Counted from the first letter of the stretch, positions 39,060 to 49,788 are shown. The stretch is DNA of 64,000 bases from Rhynchopus sp. YZ270_cl-10 (GCA_964035575.1 OZ037879.1:1054001-1118000), one strand, 5' to 3'. Translations and numbers: made by a program. Notes: generated by a model not told the origin, from the sequence alone.

Positions 39060-41795
39060 ATGTCACTACCGACCGTCACCGTTTCTAAGGGAGCGGTAAG
39101 TCATACCATGGTGCTTTCGCTTGCAATGCCTGAGGGGTTCGTACCTACCTACGATTTGGACAGTGACGATGAAGATACCGGACACATCGTGACAAATGTT
39201 ACACCCTACAACGTGAACCTCCTCTTTGGCGTGAAAGGTGCAGAGTTAGTTGAGGCAGGAAGCGAGGAGAAGGTACCGTACAGTATTTTTGCCGACCCTG
39301 CAGAAGCGTCTCGCCTGGCGGGGAGGTCCTATGAGGTTCGTGGCACCAAGAACGAAAAGGCGACGCACGATGCAACCATCGCATCCTGCAACAGAAAAAT
39401 CCGTTCAATTCAGACACACCTGAAGACCTCCCAGGAACGGTGGAGCTCCTGGAACAAACCCATCAAGAACCCCACTACCACCACCACCACCCCTTTACCA
39501 ACCGCCCCAGCACCACCAATTGTCCCCCTCATCATCCCCACTGCGAATACAAAACGTGACTGCCCCATCGCTGAGGTGACATTAGAAGGAAGCAGTACTA
39601 AAATAGCCTTTGCGGTGCCCATGAAGCATCGTGACTCGATTATTGAGGGGTGTCTGACAAAGTACAACCTTTGCACTGCCTTCAAGCTGAGAATGCCGCC
39701 CTTCTTGCGGAGCGCTACAACGAAGAAGCCGATTGGGTGTGATACGGAGGGGGTCTTTGCGGTCTCTTTGGACGATCTGCAGCTTGTTGTGAGTGGTCTG
39801 CCGCCTACCATTCCTGATGATGCTACCAAGGCTATGACGAAGCAGGGACAGCTCAACGCAGCACAACAACGTCAATTAGGTGTCATCGAAAGCGCTGTAC
39901 GGACCGCAAGAACGGAATATGCAAAATGGGTCCAAGATGCCACTCCCATAGAAGCAATAGAGGTGGAAGAGGACAGAGAAGAGATCCATCATAGAGAACG
40001 GGAACAGCACGCTGCGCGTGAGGCAAAGGAAAGAAGGGCAGATGAGGAGCGTGCGAGACAACAGCGTGAGAGTGATGCAGAACAGAAAAGGAAATTTGCA
40101 GCCACAGAGCGTGCACTGAGAGAGCGCAGTGACAGAGAGGCGCAGGTAGAGGCAGAACGCAGGGCCTCCGAAGAGCGCGCACGCATGAAGGAGGAGCAAA
40201 GATCCCGCGATGCTGCTGAAGCGAAACGCAAGGCTGAAGAGCGTGCCCTAGCAGAAGAGAGTAGGCTCAGAGAGAAGGCTGCAGCAGCACAACACAAGGC
40301 CTCCGAAGAGCGTGCCCGCATGAAGGAGCAGAAATCCCGAGATGCTGGAGAGGCAGAACGCAAGGCCTCTGAAGAGCTTGCACGCGCTGAAGCACTGAAG
40401 CGGCAGAGAAGCGAGGTGCAGCGTGAAGCTGAGATGATGCGCAAAGCTGCCGAAGAGCGCAGACTCGCTGCAGAACAGCTTGCACGTCGGGATCAGATTG
40501 ACAGAGAAAAGGAACAGCGTGATTTTGAAGCGCAACGCAAGGCTGAAGAGCGTCTCGCAGAAGAGAATAGGCTCAGAGACAAGGCTGCAGCAGCACAACG
40601 CAGGGTCTTGGAAGAACGCGGACTCGCTGAAGAAGAGGCGAGGAAACGCAGTGAAGAGGAGGCAGCGCGCGCTGTTGAGGCGCAACGCAAGGCCTCTGAA
40701 CACCGTGCGCGTGAAGCAGAAGAGGCAAAGCATGAAGAGATTATGCGCAAAGCTGCCGAAGAGCGCAGACTCGCTGCAGAAGAGCTTGCACGTCGGGATC
40801 GGAGTGACAGAGAAAAGGCACAGCGTGATGCTGACGCGCAACGCAGGGCCTCCGCAGAGCGTGCCCTCGCAGAACAGACGCGCAAGGAGAAGGCTGCAGC
40901 AGCACAACGCAGGGGCTTGGAAGAACGCAGACGCGCTGCCGAGCACGAGGCTGCACTGAAGGAGGAGCAGGCACGTCGCGATGCAGAGCTGCAAAGAGCT
41001 GCTCGGGAGAAGCGCGCAGAAGAACGAGAGCGCGCAAAACGCCAGAGCAAACTCGAACAAGAAGCGCAAATGAAGGACATCAGAGCACAGAAACGGGCCG
41101 AAGCTGAGGCACATAAATCACGACCAAGAATCCAGAAGAACTCGAACTCTCCTCTATCGACGAAATCCCGCCAGCAACCTATCAAACCCTCAGCAGTGAG
41201 CAAGCAACTCCACTCACAACCACGTCCGATGATGCCACAACAGGGGTCCTCTCGGGTGGCTGCGTCGTCATCCTCACGCAGAGCACCACCGCAGCAACAC
41301 GAACAACTCCCTCCAGTGAGGAAGACGACTGTCCCCAAGGCTTCACCCAAGCAGGACTCCCAGAGGAGGAAGAACGCCCGGCAGGAGGAGGAGCAGAACC
41401 GTGCCCTTGCTGCGGCAATGCTTGCTGAGGATCAGGAGCACCAACGTGCTCAGGATGAGGCTATGTCGCGCCGGCTGGCGGCAGGCAGCCCACCGCCAGC
41501 ACACCGTCTAGATGGCCAGGCAGGGGTTGTCGAAGAAGTGATGCTCATGGGCGACGCTGCCCTGCCAGATGTCGCCAACGACCAGATCCTGGCACAGGAG
41601 TTGCTTCGCAGTGAGCGCGAAGCCATCGAACGTTCAGATCGGGAAATTGCTGAAAGTCTGCGGGGGGCTGGTGGTGGAGGAGGTGGAGGAGGTGCTCGTG
41701 CACACAGAGCACGCAACCCACCACCAGTGGCAGAGTGGGAGGCAGAGGATGAAGTGTTAGCTGCAGTACTCCGCGCATCAGAGCGGGACTATTAG
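39060..41795 (+). CDS. Glu/Arg/Ala-rich helical protein, 911 residues
   Basis: Start taken at the Met at 39060 (MSLPTVTVSK), after the poly-A tract; upstream in-frame codons are low-complexity leader. Residues 1-300 contain a folded-looking N-terminal region (VTPYNVNLLFGVKGAELVEA; KIAFAVPMKHRDSIIEGCL) with a Thr/Pro linker. About 300-690 is a nearly unbroken charged helix built from variants of EERxxAEExxRRDxxDREKx and EKAAAAQRR, a single-alpha-helix or coiled-coil rod with internal duplication. The C-terminus has short acidic helices with ALAAAMLAEDQ, ILAQELLRSE and DEVLAAVLRASE, resembling ubiquitin-interacting motifs, separated by a Gly run. A cytoskeletal or scaffold role is plausible; the ubiquitin link is only suggested by motif shape. 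Confidence 0.75.
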   Translation: MSLPTVTVSKGAVSHTMVLSLAMPEGFVPTYDLDSDDEDTGHIVTNVTPYNVNLLFGVKGAELVEAGSEEKVPYSIFADPAEASRLAGRSYEVRGTKNEKATHDATIASCNRKIRSIQTHLKTSQERWSSWNKPIKNPTTTTTTPLPTAPAPPIVPLIIPTANTKRDCPIAEVTLEGSSTKIAFAVPMKHRDSIIEGCLTKYNLCTAFKLRMPPFLRSATTKKPIGCDTEGVFAVSLDDLQLVVSGLPPTIPDDATKAMTKQGQLNAAQQRQLGVIESAVRTARTEYAKWVQDATPIEAIEVEEDREEIHHREREQHAAREAKERRADEERARQQRESDAEQKRKFAATERALRERSDREAQVEAERRASEERARMKEEQRSRDAAEAKRKAEERALAEESRLREKAAAAQHKASEERARMKEQKSRDAGEAERKASEELARAEALKRQRSEVQREAEMMRKAAEERRLAAEQLARRDQIDREKEQRDFEAQRKAEERLAEENRLRDKAAAAQRRVLEERGLAEEEARKRSEEEAARAVEAQRKASEHRAREAEEAKHEEIMRKAAEERRLAAEELARRDRSDREKAQRDADAQRRASAERALAEQTRKEKAAAAQRRGLEERRRAAEHEAALKEEQARRDAELQRAAREKRAEERERAKRQSKLEQEAQMKDIRAQKRAEAEAHKSRPRIQKNSNSPLSTKSRQQPIKPSAVSKQLHSQPRPMMPQQGSSRVAASSSSRRAPPQQHEQLPPVRKTTVPKASPKQDSQRRKNARQEEEQNRALAAAMLAEDQEHQRAQDEAMSRRLAAGSPPPAHRLDGQAGVVEEVMLMGDAALPDVANDQILAQELLRSEREAIERSDREIAESLRGAGGGGGGGGARAHRARNPPPVAEWEAEDEVLAAVLRASERDY

Positions 41796-42369
41796 AGGGC
41801 CTGTGTGAAGAGAGGGAGAGGCAAAAAAAAAAAAAAAAAATGAAAATAAAATGGGAAACAGCTGAGAGAAGAGAGGGGTACAAACTGTGCATATCCGATG
41901 GTCTGATTCAGGGCCTTAATATTTTTTTTTTTGTGCACAGAGAGAGGACATTCATCGGGGGGAAGAACAAAAAGATGCAACGATTTCTAGCCAATCTTTT
42001 GAAAGCAAAACCACGGTATATTTTCCGAATCCAGGTTCGTGGAGGGTCTTTTTTCTCCCACCCCCCTCCCAAAAAAAAGAGCAAAGCAAAACTAACAAAA
42101 AAAAAAATTCATTTAAAAAAGGTCATGATGAAGAAAAGTTGTAAGACGAAACGCCAAAAAAGGGGAAAAAAAAAACAAAAAAACCTTCCAGTAAAATCAG
42201 TCTCCACTTCAAAAAAAAAAACCCCCCACCACCTTTGGGCGACATTGAGCACAGAACAACGCGAACCTTCCTCGGCAGGGGATTGTCGACAACAACATGC
42301 GCCAAATATATGGGTCAATAGGTTCAGGTCTTGGTGTACAGGATTCTTTTTCTTTTTCTTTCTTTTTTT

Positions 42370-42560
42370 TATACCTACAAAGCGTAGCTTAAAGGAGAAA
42401 TAGTTCCTCACCTTGATTGCACAATCACCCCTCGAACGGGGTAATTGTGCAATCAACGAAAAAACCTTTTTTCCTTTTACTTACCTATCAGAGTTACTAT
42501 TTTTTCCCTTCTTTTTTTCCCGTACAGATGTGTGTCGCATATGAAGCTCACTCATCTTAC
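42370..42560 (+). repeat. Dispersed repeat family D, copy 1
   Basis: ATACCTACAAAGCGTAGCTT, AAAGGAGAAATAGTTC, then AATCAACGAAAAAACC, CTATCAGAGTTACTATTTTTT. The second copy is at 53030-53190 in the same order. A 44-bp hairpin (42413-42456) lies between the two halves here where the other copy has unrelated sequence. Confidence 0.8.
42413..42456. repeat. Short perfect hairpin within repeat D
   Basis: TTGATTGCACAATCACCCC, loop TCGAAC, GGGGTAATTGTGCAATCAA. Arms are complementary at 18 of 19 positions. Confidence 0.8.
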
Positions 42561-43202
42561 AATGTTGTTATATTCGAAAGGAAAACACGAGGTTTTCTAT
42601 GAGTATTCCACCCACCAAAACTCTAAAATTTCAGGCCAAATCAAGTGGATATTTGTTTCCAGTGCCTGCGTCCTGCCGATGAACGGTGAGGCGTTTGCAC
42701 TTTCAACTTCTCTTTTGTTTTTTTTCAAATACGGATTGCAGAAAAAAAACGACAAAAAGGAACATCTCCACATCACGGAGGGTCCAGCGCTTATGAGGTG
42801 CCCCTCTGATACCCTAAGGGATGCGCCTAGGGATGAAATACGAAGTACTGCATTTTTACCTGTCACTATTTTTTCTGACATGTGACCCACTCTTTATCCA
42901 CCCCTTTTCTCTAACCTTTGATGATTGCATCGTTTGTTGTGCACACACTTTGAATGCAAAATCGGTAGGTGACTGTTGATGCATGGGGAAGGAGTGTATT
43001 GTATGGCAAAGGCGGTGGTCGATACCACAAAAATAAAAAATGTGGACCCGGGGCCGAAACAGGCTTCGCGCTAACTTTTGGAAAAAAATCTGAAAAATCG
43101 TGTTTCGGGACCAAAAAAACGCACCTCAAATAGGGTTACGTCTGGGGGTGAAAAAAACAGTGTTTTGTGGCATTTCCGAGCCAATCCCAGGCTGTGGTGG
43201 GG

Positions 43203-43413
43203 TATATTCGGAAAAATGGACAAAATTTTAGTGACTTAAATTTTCACAAAATATGAACCCATACTCTTAAACAGGGGCATTTTCAGGTCTGAAAACCCAA
43301 CTTCAGATGAAATATACGGAAAAATGGACAAAAATGCAACGACTTAAAATTTGACAAACATGAGCCCATATTCGTAAACAAGGGTTATTTTCAGGTCTGA
43401 AAACCCAACGTGC
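43203..43413 (+). repeat. Direct tandem duplication, unit about 107 bp
   Basis: Each unit has TACGGAAAAATGGACAAAA or TTCGGAAAAATGGACAAAA, then CGACTTAAA-like, TGARCCCATA, and TTTTCAGGTCTGAAAACCCA. The units differ at roughly one base in six, so the duplication is not recent. Confidence 0.85.
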
Positions 43414-44498
43414 TGAAGAAGCTATCGGTAATGTAGTGATGGCGGTGGGGTTTCCGTGACCACAGAGAAGAGTGAGAAAACCAGGAGGGTTATGGCCTCG
43501 GAGGGGGTGTGCCCCATGGCGTCCTAATCAATCTTTATCCGTGAGGGAGGGGGGATGTGGAGTCGTACTCAAAATAAAATGAACACTGTACATAAGTACA
43601 TCGTGTTTAAACATAAAGGAGGGTAGGGAACAGGTAGCGCCGCAGGCGCACGGTACCCAACTTTTTTCTTTTTTTCTTTTCCCTTTTCTCTGCTTTCCTT
43701 TGATTGCGCGAGCCAATTGCTCTCCGCGGTGGGGTCACATGTGTGTGTGAAAACACTCTAAAGTACCCTTACTATGAAATATGAAATTCTCTGGTTTTCT
43801 TAAGGAAACCCCGGTTTGCAAAAAAAAAAAATGCACCACAAAAATATCCAAAAATCCCGGGACAAAGGACAGAAGTTAGCGCAAAGCCTGGGCCGAAACT
43901 ACTTTTCTTTTTTTTTTTTACCTTTCTTTTTGCGTTTTTTTTTTGGTGACGTAGTGCCTGATCGATAACAGATTAAAATTTCTACTTTTTTTTTTTTGAT
44001 TAATTGACAACGTGTAGGACACCTCGCTTTTCGTATGAACTCCACGCAGCTATTCCTCGCCTATCTCTCGTTTCGTGGATACTGCTGTACTATTTTATTT
44101 TCAAAATAACCCTCTCCCTCCCCCCACCCAGTAACAGGCAACAAGGTGCCCTTCTCAGGCCGACCCTTATGGTTAGTCATCAGATTATTTATATTTTTAG
44201 AAACCCAACACAGTGGTAGATTAAGGAAAAAAGGCTTCTCTCTCTAACACTCTATGTCTCCGGTTGCATGTAGAACGTTTTCCCCCTCACATCTCCTCCC
44301 CCTCTCCCCCATCCCTTTCCCTTTATTCGAAACAAATCTTGTCAGAAAAGGGAATTGTGACTGTGCCAGGTTTTTGGTTTTTTGGTGTTGGCTAATAAAA
44401 AAACGCAAAAATTAAAGTGGCTCTCACGGGTAACTTTCATAGATGTGTGTGGACGAGAGGCACAGTCATCTTCCAAGTTTTCATTTATTTATTTTTTC

Positions 44499-44552
44499 AA
44501 GGCGACTAAACACAGAGAGAGGACTAGGTTCATCTTATAATATTTTTTCTTT
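44499..44552 (+). repeat. Hairpin repeat family A, copy 8
   Basis: AAGGCGACTAAACACAGAGA, GAGGACTAGGTTCATCTTAT, AATATTTTTTC. The stem is partly eroded. Repeat C follows 250 bp later, as copy 5 is followed by repeat C at 19129. Confidence 0.7.
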
Positions 44553-44799
44553 TTTTTTTATTTGCGAGGATGCTTCCCAAGAGGACCAAGAGATTTTTTT
44601 TTCAACCTTAGAGAATACGCAACGCACAATGCTACCCTTGTGGAAAGGGCTCCAGTTTGTTTCTCCCCCCCCCCTCAAAAAGAAGGGAAAAAAAAACACA
44701 CCCCCACGATAAATAAAAGAGAATTTCACATACATTTCTGTTTAACTCTGTTTTCTCACCCCCCTTGCGCCGACCTTCACCGTGCTTCATTTCATTTTG

Positions 44800-44880
44800 T
44801 GCTTTCATTACAGATGGCTGGCGTCGTACAGTGGGTCAGTCGGAGGTACTGCATCAATAATTATCATTTGATTCGCAAAT
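44800..44880 (+). repeat. Dispersed repeat family C, copy 3
   Basis: TGTGCTTTCATTACAGATGG, CTGGCGTCGTACAGTGGGTC, AGTCGGAGGTACTGCATC, AATAATTATC. Here CATTACAG forms an acceptor-like site. It is about 140-220 bp upstream of the next gene's start. Confidence 0.8.
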
Positions 44881-45021
44881 GGGCAGTTTTTTTTTTTTTC
44901 TTTTTCCACTGCACTTCAGATCACACCTTTCCTCACATACCCTCCCCTATTTCTGTAATAACCTATCACCACTTCATAACCTTCAGGGCTCTCACCTTCC
45001 CCCCTTCTCACCCCGAATTAA

Positions 45022-46470
45022 ATGCCTTTGCCAGTCTCTTCTCGACGGCCGCCTTCGCAGCCAGTGCAACCAGGTGCACTGGACGCCCTGCTGCAGTCCA
45101 CCGAGGGGCGTCGCAGCCACTACCACCCCAGCAGCTGCACCCTCCCGGGGAGGAGGAGTTCGATCTCCGTGGGGCGGGTGGAGGTACGGGAGCAGACGCA
45201 CACCACACCGCGCGCCTCACCCCCGCCTTCGTTTGCCGAGCAGCCGGAGCAGCCTTCACACTCCCTCCCTGGGCTTTCTTCTTCTGGCCAATTTGGATAC
45301 CCAAACTCAAACCAAAACCACCAAAGCCCCACCACTGAGGTCGTAAAAGCCGGCAGTCTTGCCAGACTCTGCAACGAAATCGAACGTCTCCAAGACGCCC
45401 TGGACGGCAAAGAGAAGGAATGCGTCTCAGCCCTGCAGAAGTACGACGACCTGCTCTGCTCGCGTCTGGAAGGCTGCTCCGGAGCCGCCCTCTTAGCATC
45501 GACCGAGGAGGTGTTATCCTTGCAATCTGTCATACAATCGCAGTCGGATGACATTCAGACCCTCCAAAACCAGCTGGCCTTCACAGAACAAAGTCTCTCT
45601 CAACAACAGGCTATGGGAGTAGAGTTGTCGTCAGAGGTGACGTCGTTGAAGGGATTGTTGGAGAAGGAGCGGAGTGGGGCGGTGCTGTCGTCGGATAGGC
45701 ATCGTGCAGAGATTCTTTTATTGCAGAATGCGTTGACCGCGGCGTCTGCTCGGAACATTGAATTGCAAACAGAGGTTCCATCTACGCATCATATCGGCAC
45801 TCAAATCGACCTTCAAGGTGAAGGAGGTATTGGACCAAAGGAAATGGCAGGATTGCTTGAATCCATGAGAACCGATCTTGATAAGCAAATGCTCGAGGTC
45901 CGTCAAGAGTTAATGGCACACCACATTGAAGGCCAAATGCTGCAAAAGGTTGAAACTGAGAGGAGACTCTCGGATCTGACACATAGCGTGGAAGGGCAGT
46001 TAACATATCTTCATAAGGCAGCATCTTTGCAAGACCAATACGGCAGGCACGTTGAAAGCGTCAAAGATTTGGACACCGCGATCTCAGAAGTTACCCTCTG
46101 CATTGAAGAGAAGCGAGAGCAGCTGCGAGGCTTGAAGGTGGAGAACGGGGTGCTCGCTCATAGAATGGATAGAGGGGGGGAGGGCGGGCACACCTCATCG
46201 CGGGATTGGTTAGAGCCAGAGGAGCCATACAACTACCAACACCTGCAAAGCGACGTGAGCAGTATCCTCGACACATTGCGAAGGGAACAATCCCAGCCAC
46301 GCCAGCACACCCAACACCAACAGGCCCAAGCACATTACACGAGAGAGATGCACCCCTCCGCGACAGACCCTTATGATACACCCAGCGCGCATCACACAAC
46401 ACAGCGTCTGCATGGTGAGCATGGCTCGGAGATACTAGGCCGTACCCAGTCAAACTCCATGATTGTGTAG
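45022..46470 (+). CDS. Coiled-coil protein, 482 residues, function unknown
   Basis: Begins 37 nt after a CTTCAG acceptor. Residues 1-110 are Ser/Pro/Gln-rich. Heptad-rich segments lie at about 110-250 (LARLCNEIERLQDALDGKEK; LQNQLAFTEQSLSQQQ) and 275-390 (LLESMRTDLDKQMLEVRQEL). The C-terminal 90 residues are Gln/His/Thr-rich and probably disordered. No membrane segment, signal or enzymatic motif. The neighbour downstream (380 nt) is unrelated. Proteins of this plan are typical of flagellar or basal body components, but nothing here proves that. Confidence 0.75.
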   Translation: MPLPVSSRRPPSQPVQPGALDALLQSTEGRRSHYHPSSCTLPGRRSSISVGRVEVREQTHTTPRASPPPSFAEQPEQPSHSLPGLSSSGQFGYPNSNQNHQSPTTEVVKAGSLARLCNEIERLQDALDGKEKECVSALQKYDDLLCSRLEGCSGAALLASTEEVLSLQSVIQSQSDDIQTLQNQLAFTEQSLSQQQAMGVELSSEVTSLKGLLEKERSGAVLSSDRHRAEILLLQNALTAASARNIELQTEVPSTHHIGTQIDLQGEGGIGPKEMAGLLESMRTDLDKQMLEVRQELMAHHIEGQMLQKVETERRLSDLTHSVEGQLTYLHKAASLQDQYGRHVESVKDLDTAISEVTLCIEEKREQLRGLKVENGVLAHRMDRGGEGGHTSSRDWLEPEEPYNYQHLQSDVSSILDTLRREQSQPRQHTQHQQAQAHYTREMHPSATDPYDTPSAHHTTQRLHGEHGSEILGRTQSNSMIV

Positions 46471-46850
46471 GGGCTTAGTAGAAATAGATGCTTTTTCGAA
46501 ATGTAGTTTTTAGATTTTAGATGTGGAAAGGGGGAAAAGGTTTTGTTCCCATTTTTAGAGTAAAAAACGATAGAGAGTTTGCGAAAAAAAAAAAAGACCC
46601 CTTCTTTTCTTCCCATTCCTTCTTATTCCAAAAAATCCATTTCTTTTTTTTCCCGCCATTAGCGACTCATAGTTTGTACTCCTCTATAGCCTCTCCCACA
46701 CTGACGAAACGGGCAGAAGACCCATTTCTTTTTTCTTCCCATTCCTTTCTATTCCAAAAATCCATTTTTTTCCCTCCCCCAGATTTTCTTCTACACTATA
46801 TCCTCTCGACTCCCCTTCCCCTTCCCCCCTCTCCCCCTTCCCTCTCGACG
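46471..46850. other. Intergenic and 5' leader
   Basis: Contains a near-repeat of TTTCTTTTTTCTTCCCATTCC around 46610 and 46725, and pyrimidine tracts with CCCCCAG (about 46781) as a likely acceptor. Upstream frames continuous with the next gene have no protein character. Confidence 0.5.
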
Positions 46851-49091
46851 ATGAGAGAGTCCTTACTGTTCTTCCTGATATGCGCTGTGCTCTGCGATAG
46901 TACGACGACCCTACCGGTGACTGTAGAGGCTGAGGATGGGGTTGTCGTCTTTCCTATGCAGATTGGGACCTGGGTGGGGAACCGTAGTGGGGACGCGGTG
47001 ACGTATGCAGGGACCGACCGAATGGATTGCTCGGGGAAGAAAAATGCGGGGGATGACGAGCGTGGCCACGTGAAGGTTGTGTTTGAGGTGGAGGAGGACG
47101 ATTTTGTAAGGATTACACCACGTATTAGGACTCCAGACTTAACCTCAAATTCGTTTTCCGCAGTGTTCGATGATGAAGCAAGCGAAACGCGGACGTGGTT
47201 GACCAGCACTCTCCGTACATTTGCCGCAGATGTGTTCACACCGTTCTCTCTGAAGAACGAGCGGATTCGCCAACAATGCCATCATTTCACCAGAGGAGAG
47301 CACTCCCTTTCATTGTTCACCCTTGAACCGGGTACTGCGGTGGACTCTTTTCGGTTTGAGGTTGCGCCGCCACCGAGATTTAATGGACCACAAAGGGGTT
47401 GTCTTGGTGGATGCAGCCTTGAAGGTGGTTCGGTAGCGCATTTCAGCATAGAGAATTTGTGTGGACCGGATACAGTCAATATGGTCAGCATCAAGGTAGG
47501 TGGGAGGGACTGTGAGAACGTTACGTTCCGCAGTGAGACGAGGGTGACCTGCGTGACCCCGGCCCTTGAGGAAGGGGCGGAGGAGGTTTTAGTCGAGGTG
47601 ACGCAGCAAGGGGGGAACGACACCTCTGTGCACGACACGACGCACATCACATACCACATCGAGGATGACGAGGAGGAGTACAGCGCCTTCATCATCGCCT
47701 CAGGGATTGCAGGGGTTGTTGCAGTCACTGCCGCGGTTGTCACAGTGTGTTACAAATATCATGAAAAAAAGCGGTTAAATGCGATCTTCGGTGCATCCGT
47801 CATCGCAGCGGAAATGGCAGAGGCAGTAGCGGTGCTGGATTTTGATAAGATGGAGAAGCTGCACCAATTAGATTCGCCTGACAGAGTGCAGCGGGCGATG
47901 ATTGATATCATGGGCGTCATGCAGGAGTTTGTGAAGTACATCCCCCCTCATGTCTTCCGAACGGTTCAGGGCATCTACCACTTTGAGGAAGATGAGCACA
48001 TCGGGAGTGGTGCAGACCGCAACTCCATCGCACCTACCGTTGATTCACAGCGTTCAAATAATTCCTTGCGCACCCCAGGCCCATTTGAGCTCCCTGATAC
48101 AAAGATTTGCCGCTCCGAATCGTTTACCAGCAGTACAGACGACCCCCGCCAGACGCCTCCAACCAACGCACTCTATGAAACGAAGAACACCTGGAAAGCC
48201 ATCTCAGGGGTGCAGCTCAAAACAACCCGCCATGTGGTCACCGTCTCCGCTCGACCACAGAAGACACAACGCATCACCGAACACTTCACAGAAGAGTTTG
48301 TCACCCTCATTTCCTCATGCATCGAAAGCAGCAAAGGCTGCATCCACCGCGTCACCGAGGAATCTGTAGTAGTCACCTGGGGAGCAACAGGGGTGTCCTC
48401 CAATGTAAAACCATTGTTGGTCATAAAATCTGCGGCCGCTATAGCGGAGAAGGGACACCACTGTGGGGTGTACGGCTCGCAAAGCAAATGCGGATTCTCT
48501 GGAACAGACCAGATCCAGACGTTCTTTGTCTTTGGAGAGAATGTCGCAGAATGTGAAACCCTCTGCCGCGCTGCGCAAGCAACCTGCGCTCCGGTCCTCG
48601 TCCACGCCCCTCTCTGCGTATCCACTGCAGCCAGAACCACCTTCACGCTGTCCCCTTTCCTCCCAATCATGTCTTCAAAGCTGCATGGTCCGGTCATCCC
48701 CACAACAATCGTCCTGAAGGTGACGCCAGTCATGAATAAGGAGTGGATGTATGAGCTCGAGGAGCGCCAGGACGACAGGGAGATCGGAACGATTCTGAAC
48801 AACCTATTCGTGAAAGGGGAGGTTGCGCTGGCGTATGAGTCCGTACGGCGCGCAGGGGATGAGCACACTGCAGGTCTGGAGCGCTTCGTGCGCTGGCTCG
48901 ACAGCTACCTGCACGAACGCAGGGAGCTCCCGAAGAACATCGTCTGCAGCACCCCATTCCACGTGACCATGTCCGCAGTCCTTGTCCCCAACCCCAACAA
49001 AGCCATCTTTGAGCTCGGTGGAGGCGACTGGGGGGTTGACAGAGAGGACCACTCCTCATGTGGCAGTCGTGGCAGCGGGGAGGCATTGTGA
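46851..49091 (+). CDS. Single-pass receptor with IPT-like ectodomain and degenerate nucleotide-cyclase-like domain
   Basis: Start at 46851 (MRESLLFFLICAVLCDSTTT) gives a clear signal peptide; 746 residues. The ectodomain (about 20-275) has paired cysteines and an IPT/TIG-like segment near 195-265 (DTVNMVSIKVGGRDCENVTF ... TRVTCVTPALEEG). One transmembrane helix lies at about 277-300 (AFIIASGIAGVVAVTAAVV). The cytoplasmic part has a helical signalling-like stretch (MEKLHQLDSPDRVQRAMIDI), then from about 445 a fold reminiscent of class III adenylate/guanylate cyclases: HVVTVSARP, a helix, GCIHRVTEESVVVTWGA, then GVYGSQSKCGF and QTFFVFGENVAECETLCRAA. The metal-binding Asp positions expected in active cyclases are not evident, so a pseudo-enzyme or regulatory role is likely. 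It resembles receptor-type cyclases of trypanosomes in plan, not in detail. Confidence 0.65.
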   Translation: MRESLLFFLICAVLCDSTTTLPVTVEAEDGVVVFPMQIGTWVGNRSGDAVTYAGTDRMDCSGKKNAGDDERGHVKVVFEVEEDDFVRITPRIRTPDLTSNSFSAVFDDEASETRTWLTSTLRTFAADVFTPFSLKNERIRQQCHHFTRGEHSLSLFTLEPGTAVDSFRFEVAPPPRFNGPQRGCLGGCSLEGGSVAHFSIENLCGPDTVNMVSIKVGGRDCENVTFRSETRVTCVTPALEEGAEEVLVEVTQQGGNDTSVHDTTHITYHIEDDEEEYSAFIIASGIAGVVAVTAAVVTVCYKYHEKKRLNAIFGASVIAAEMAEAVAVLDFDKMEKLHQLDSPDRVQRAMIDIMGVMQEFVKYIPPHVFRTVQGIYHFEEDEHIGSGADRNSIAPTVDSQRSNNSLRTPGPFELPDTKICRSESFTSSTDDPRQTPPTNALYETKNTWKAISGVQLKTTRHVVTVSARPQKTQRITEHFTEEFVTLISSCIESSKGCIHRVTEESVVVTWGATGVSSNVKPLLVIKSAAAIAEKGHHCGVYGSQSKCGFSGTDQIQTFFVFGENVAECETLCRAAQATCAPVLVHAPLCVSTAARTTFTLSPFLPIMSSKLHGPVIPTTIVLKVTPVMNKEWMYELEERQDDREIGTILNNLFVKGEVALAYESVRRAGDEHTAGLERFVRWLDSYLHERRELPKNIVCSTPFHVTMSAVLVPNPNKAIFELGGGDWGVDREDHSSCGSRGSGEAL

Positions 49092-49788
49092 GGTGGAGGA
49101 AGTGGTCTCTATTGATAGCGAGAGAGAGAGAGAGGAGAGGGCGTAGGATCATCTAACCAAAATAAAATAAAATTGGAGAGGTGTGGCCTTCCACGTGATT
49201 GTATTCATTTACAGTGAGTCGCAGTTTTATTGGTGTTTTATTAGGGGTGAATTATGGGTAAAAATTGGGTAGGTTTAGATACACCCAGTGGTTCAGTTGG
49301 AGGGTGTGGTTTGCAGCAACGACCACCAGTTTGGTGACGTGAGGGAAGCTTCGGAGTGAACCAGCTACTAGATGGTTCGATGGGTCTTTTGCCCCTATAC
49401 CCAGCTTGGACGAGCGATTTGCACGTCGACACCGCAACGGTCCTCCGCCAGAGTTTCTTCTTCAATTTGAAAGGGGATGGGGGGGGAGGATTGTTTCAGT
49501 AGAAGCACTTTGCATTTATGTTCAGTGTAATTTCGTGGGTGTACCTATCTTTGTATCGCTTTTGTTTTGCAGTATTTTGATCATTGTAGTTTTTCTTTTC
49601 GAAATGGATGTAGGACTGCACGGTTAGGGTCCCCCAGTGCACCGGTCTGTCACGAGAGGGCTTTTTGTATCTCATCGATATCGAGCCAACCTTTTGTACA
49701 ACTTCTTTTTTAATTGAAAGATGTGTTGTGCTTTGTTGGGGGGTTAATTCCTCCTTATTCCTCCTCTGTATCTTTTCCTTTTATATTT

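Larger units (their letters stand above)
41796..45021. other. Gene-free stretch with several repeats
   Basis: Contains repeat family D (42370-42560) with an inserted hairpin, a ~107-bp direct tandem repeat (43203-43413), inverted CAGGCTT(C/T)GCGCTAACTT segments at about 43062 and 43870, hairpin A at 44499 and repeat C at 44800. The ORFs seen are A/T-tract artefacts. The acceptor ACCTTCAG at about 44978-44985 serves the next gene. Confidence 0.5.

Noticed and set aside
46521-46850. Extended N-terminus of the receptor gene
   Set aside because: The signal peptide begins at the Met at 46851; upstream codons translate a pyrimidine-rich leader.
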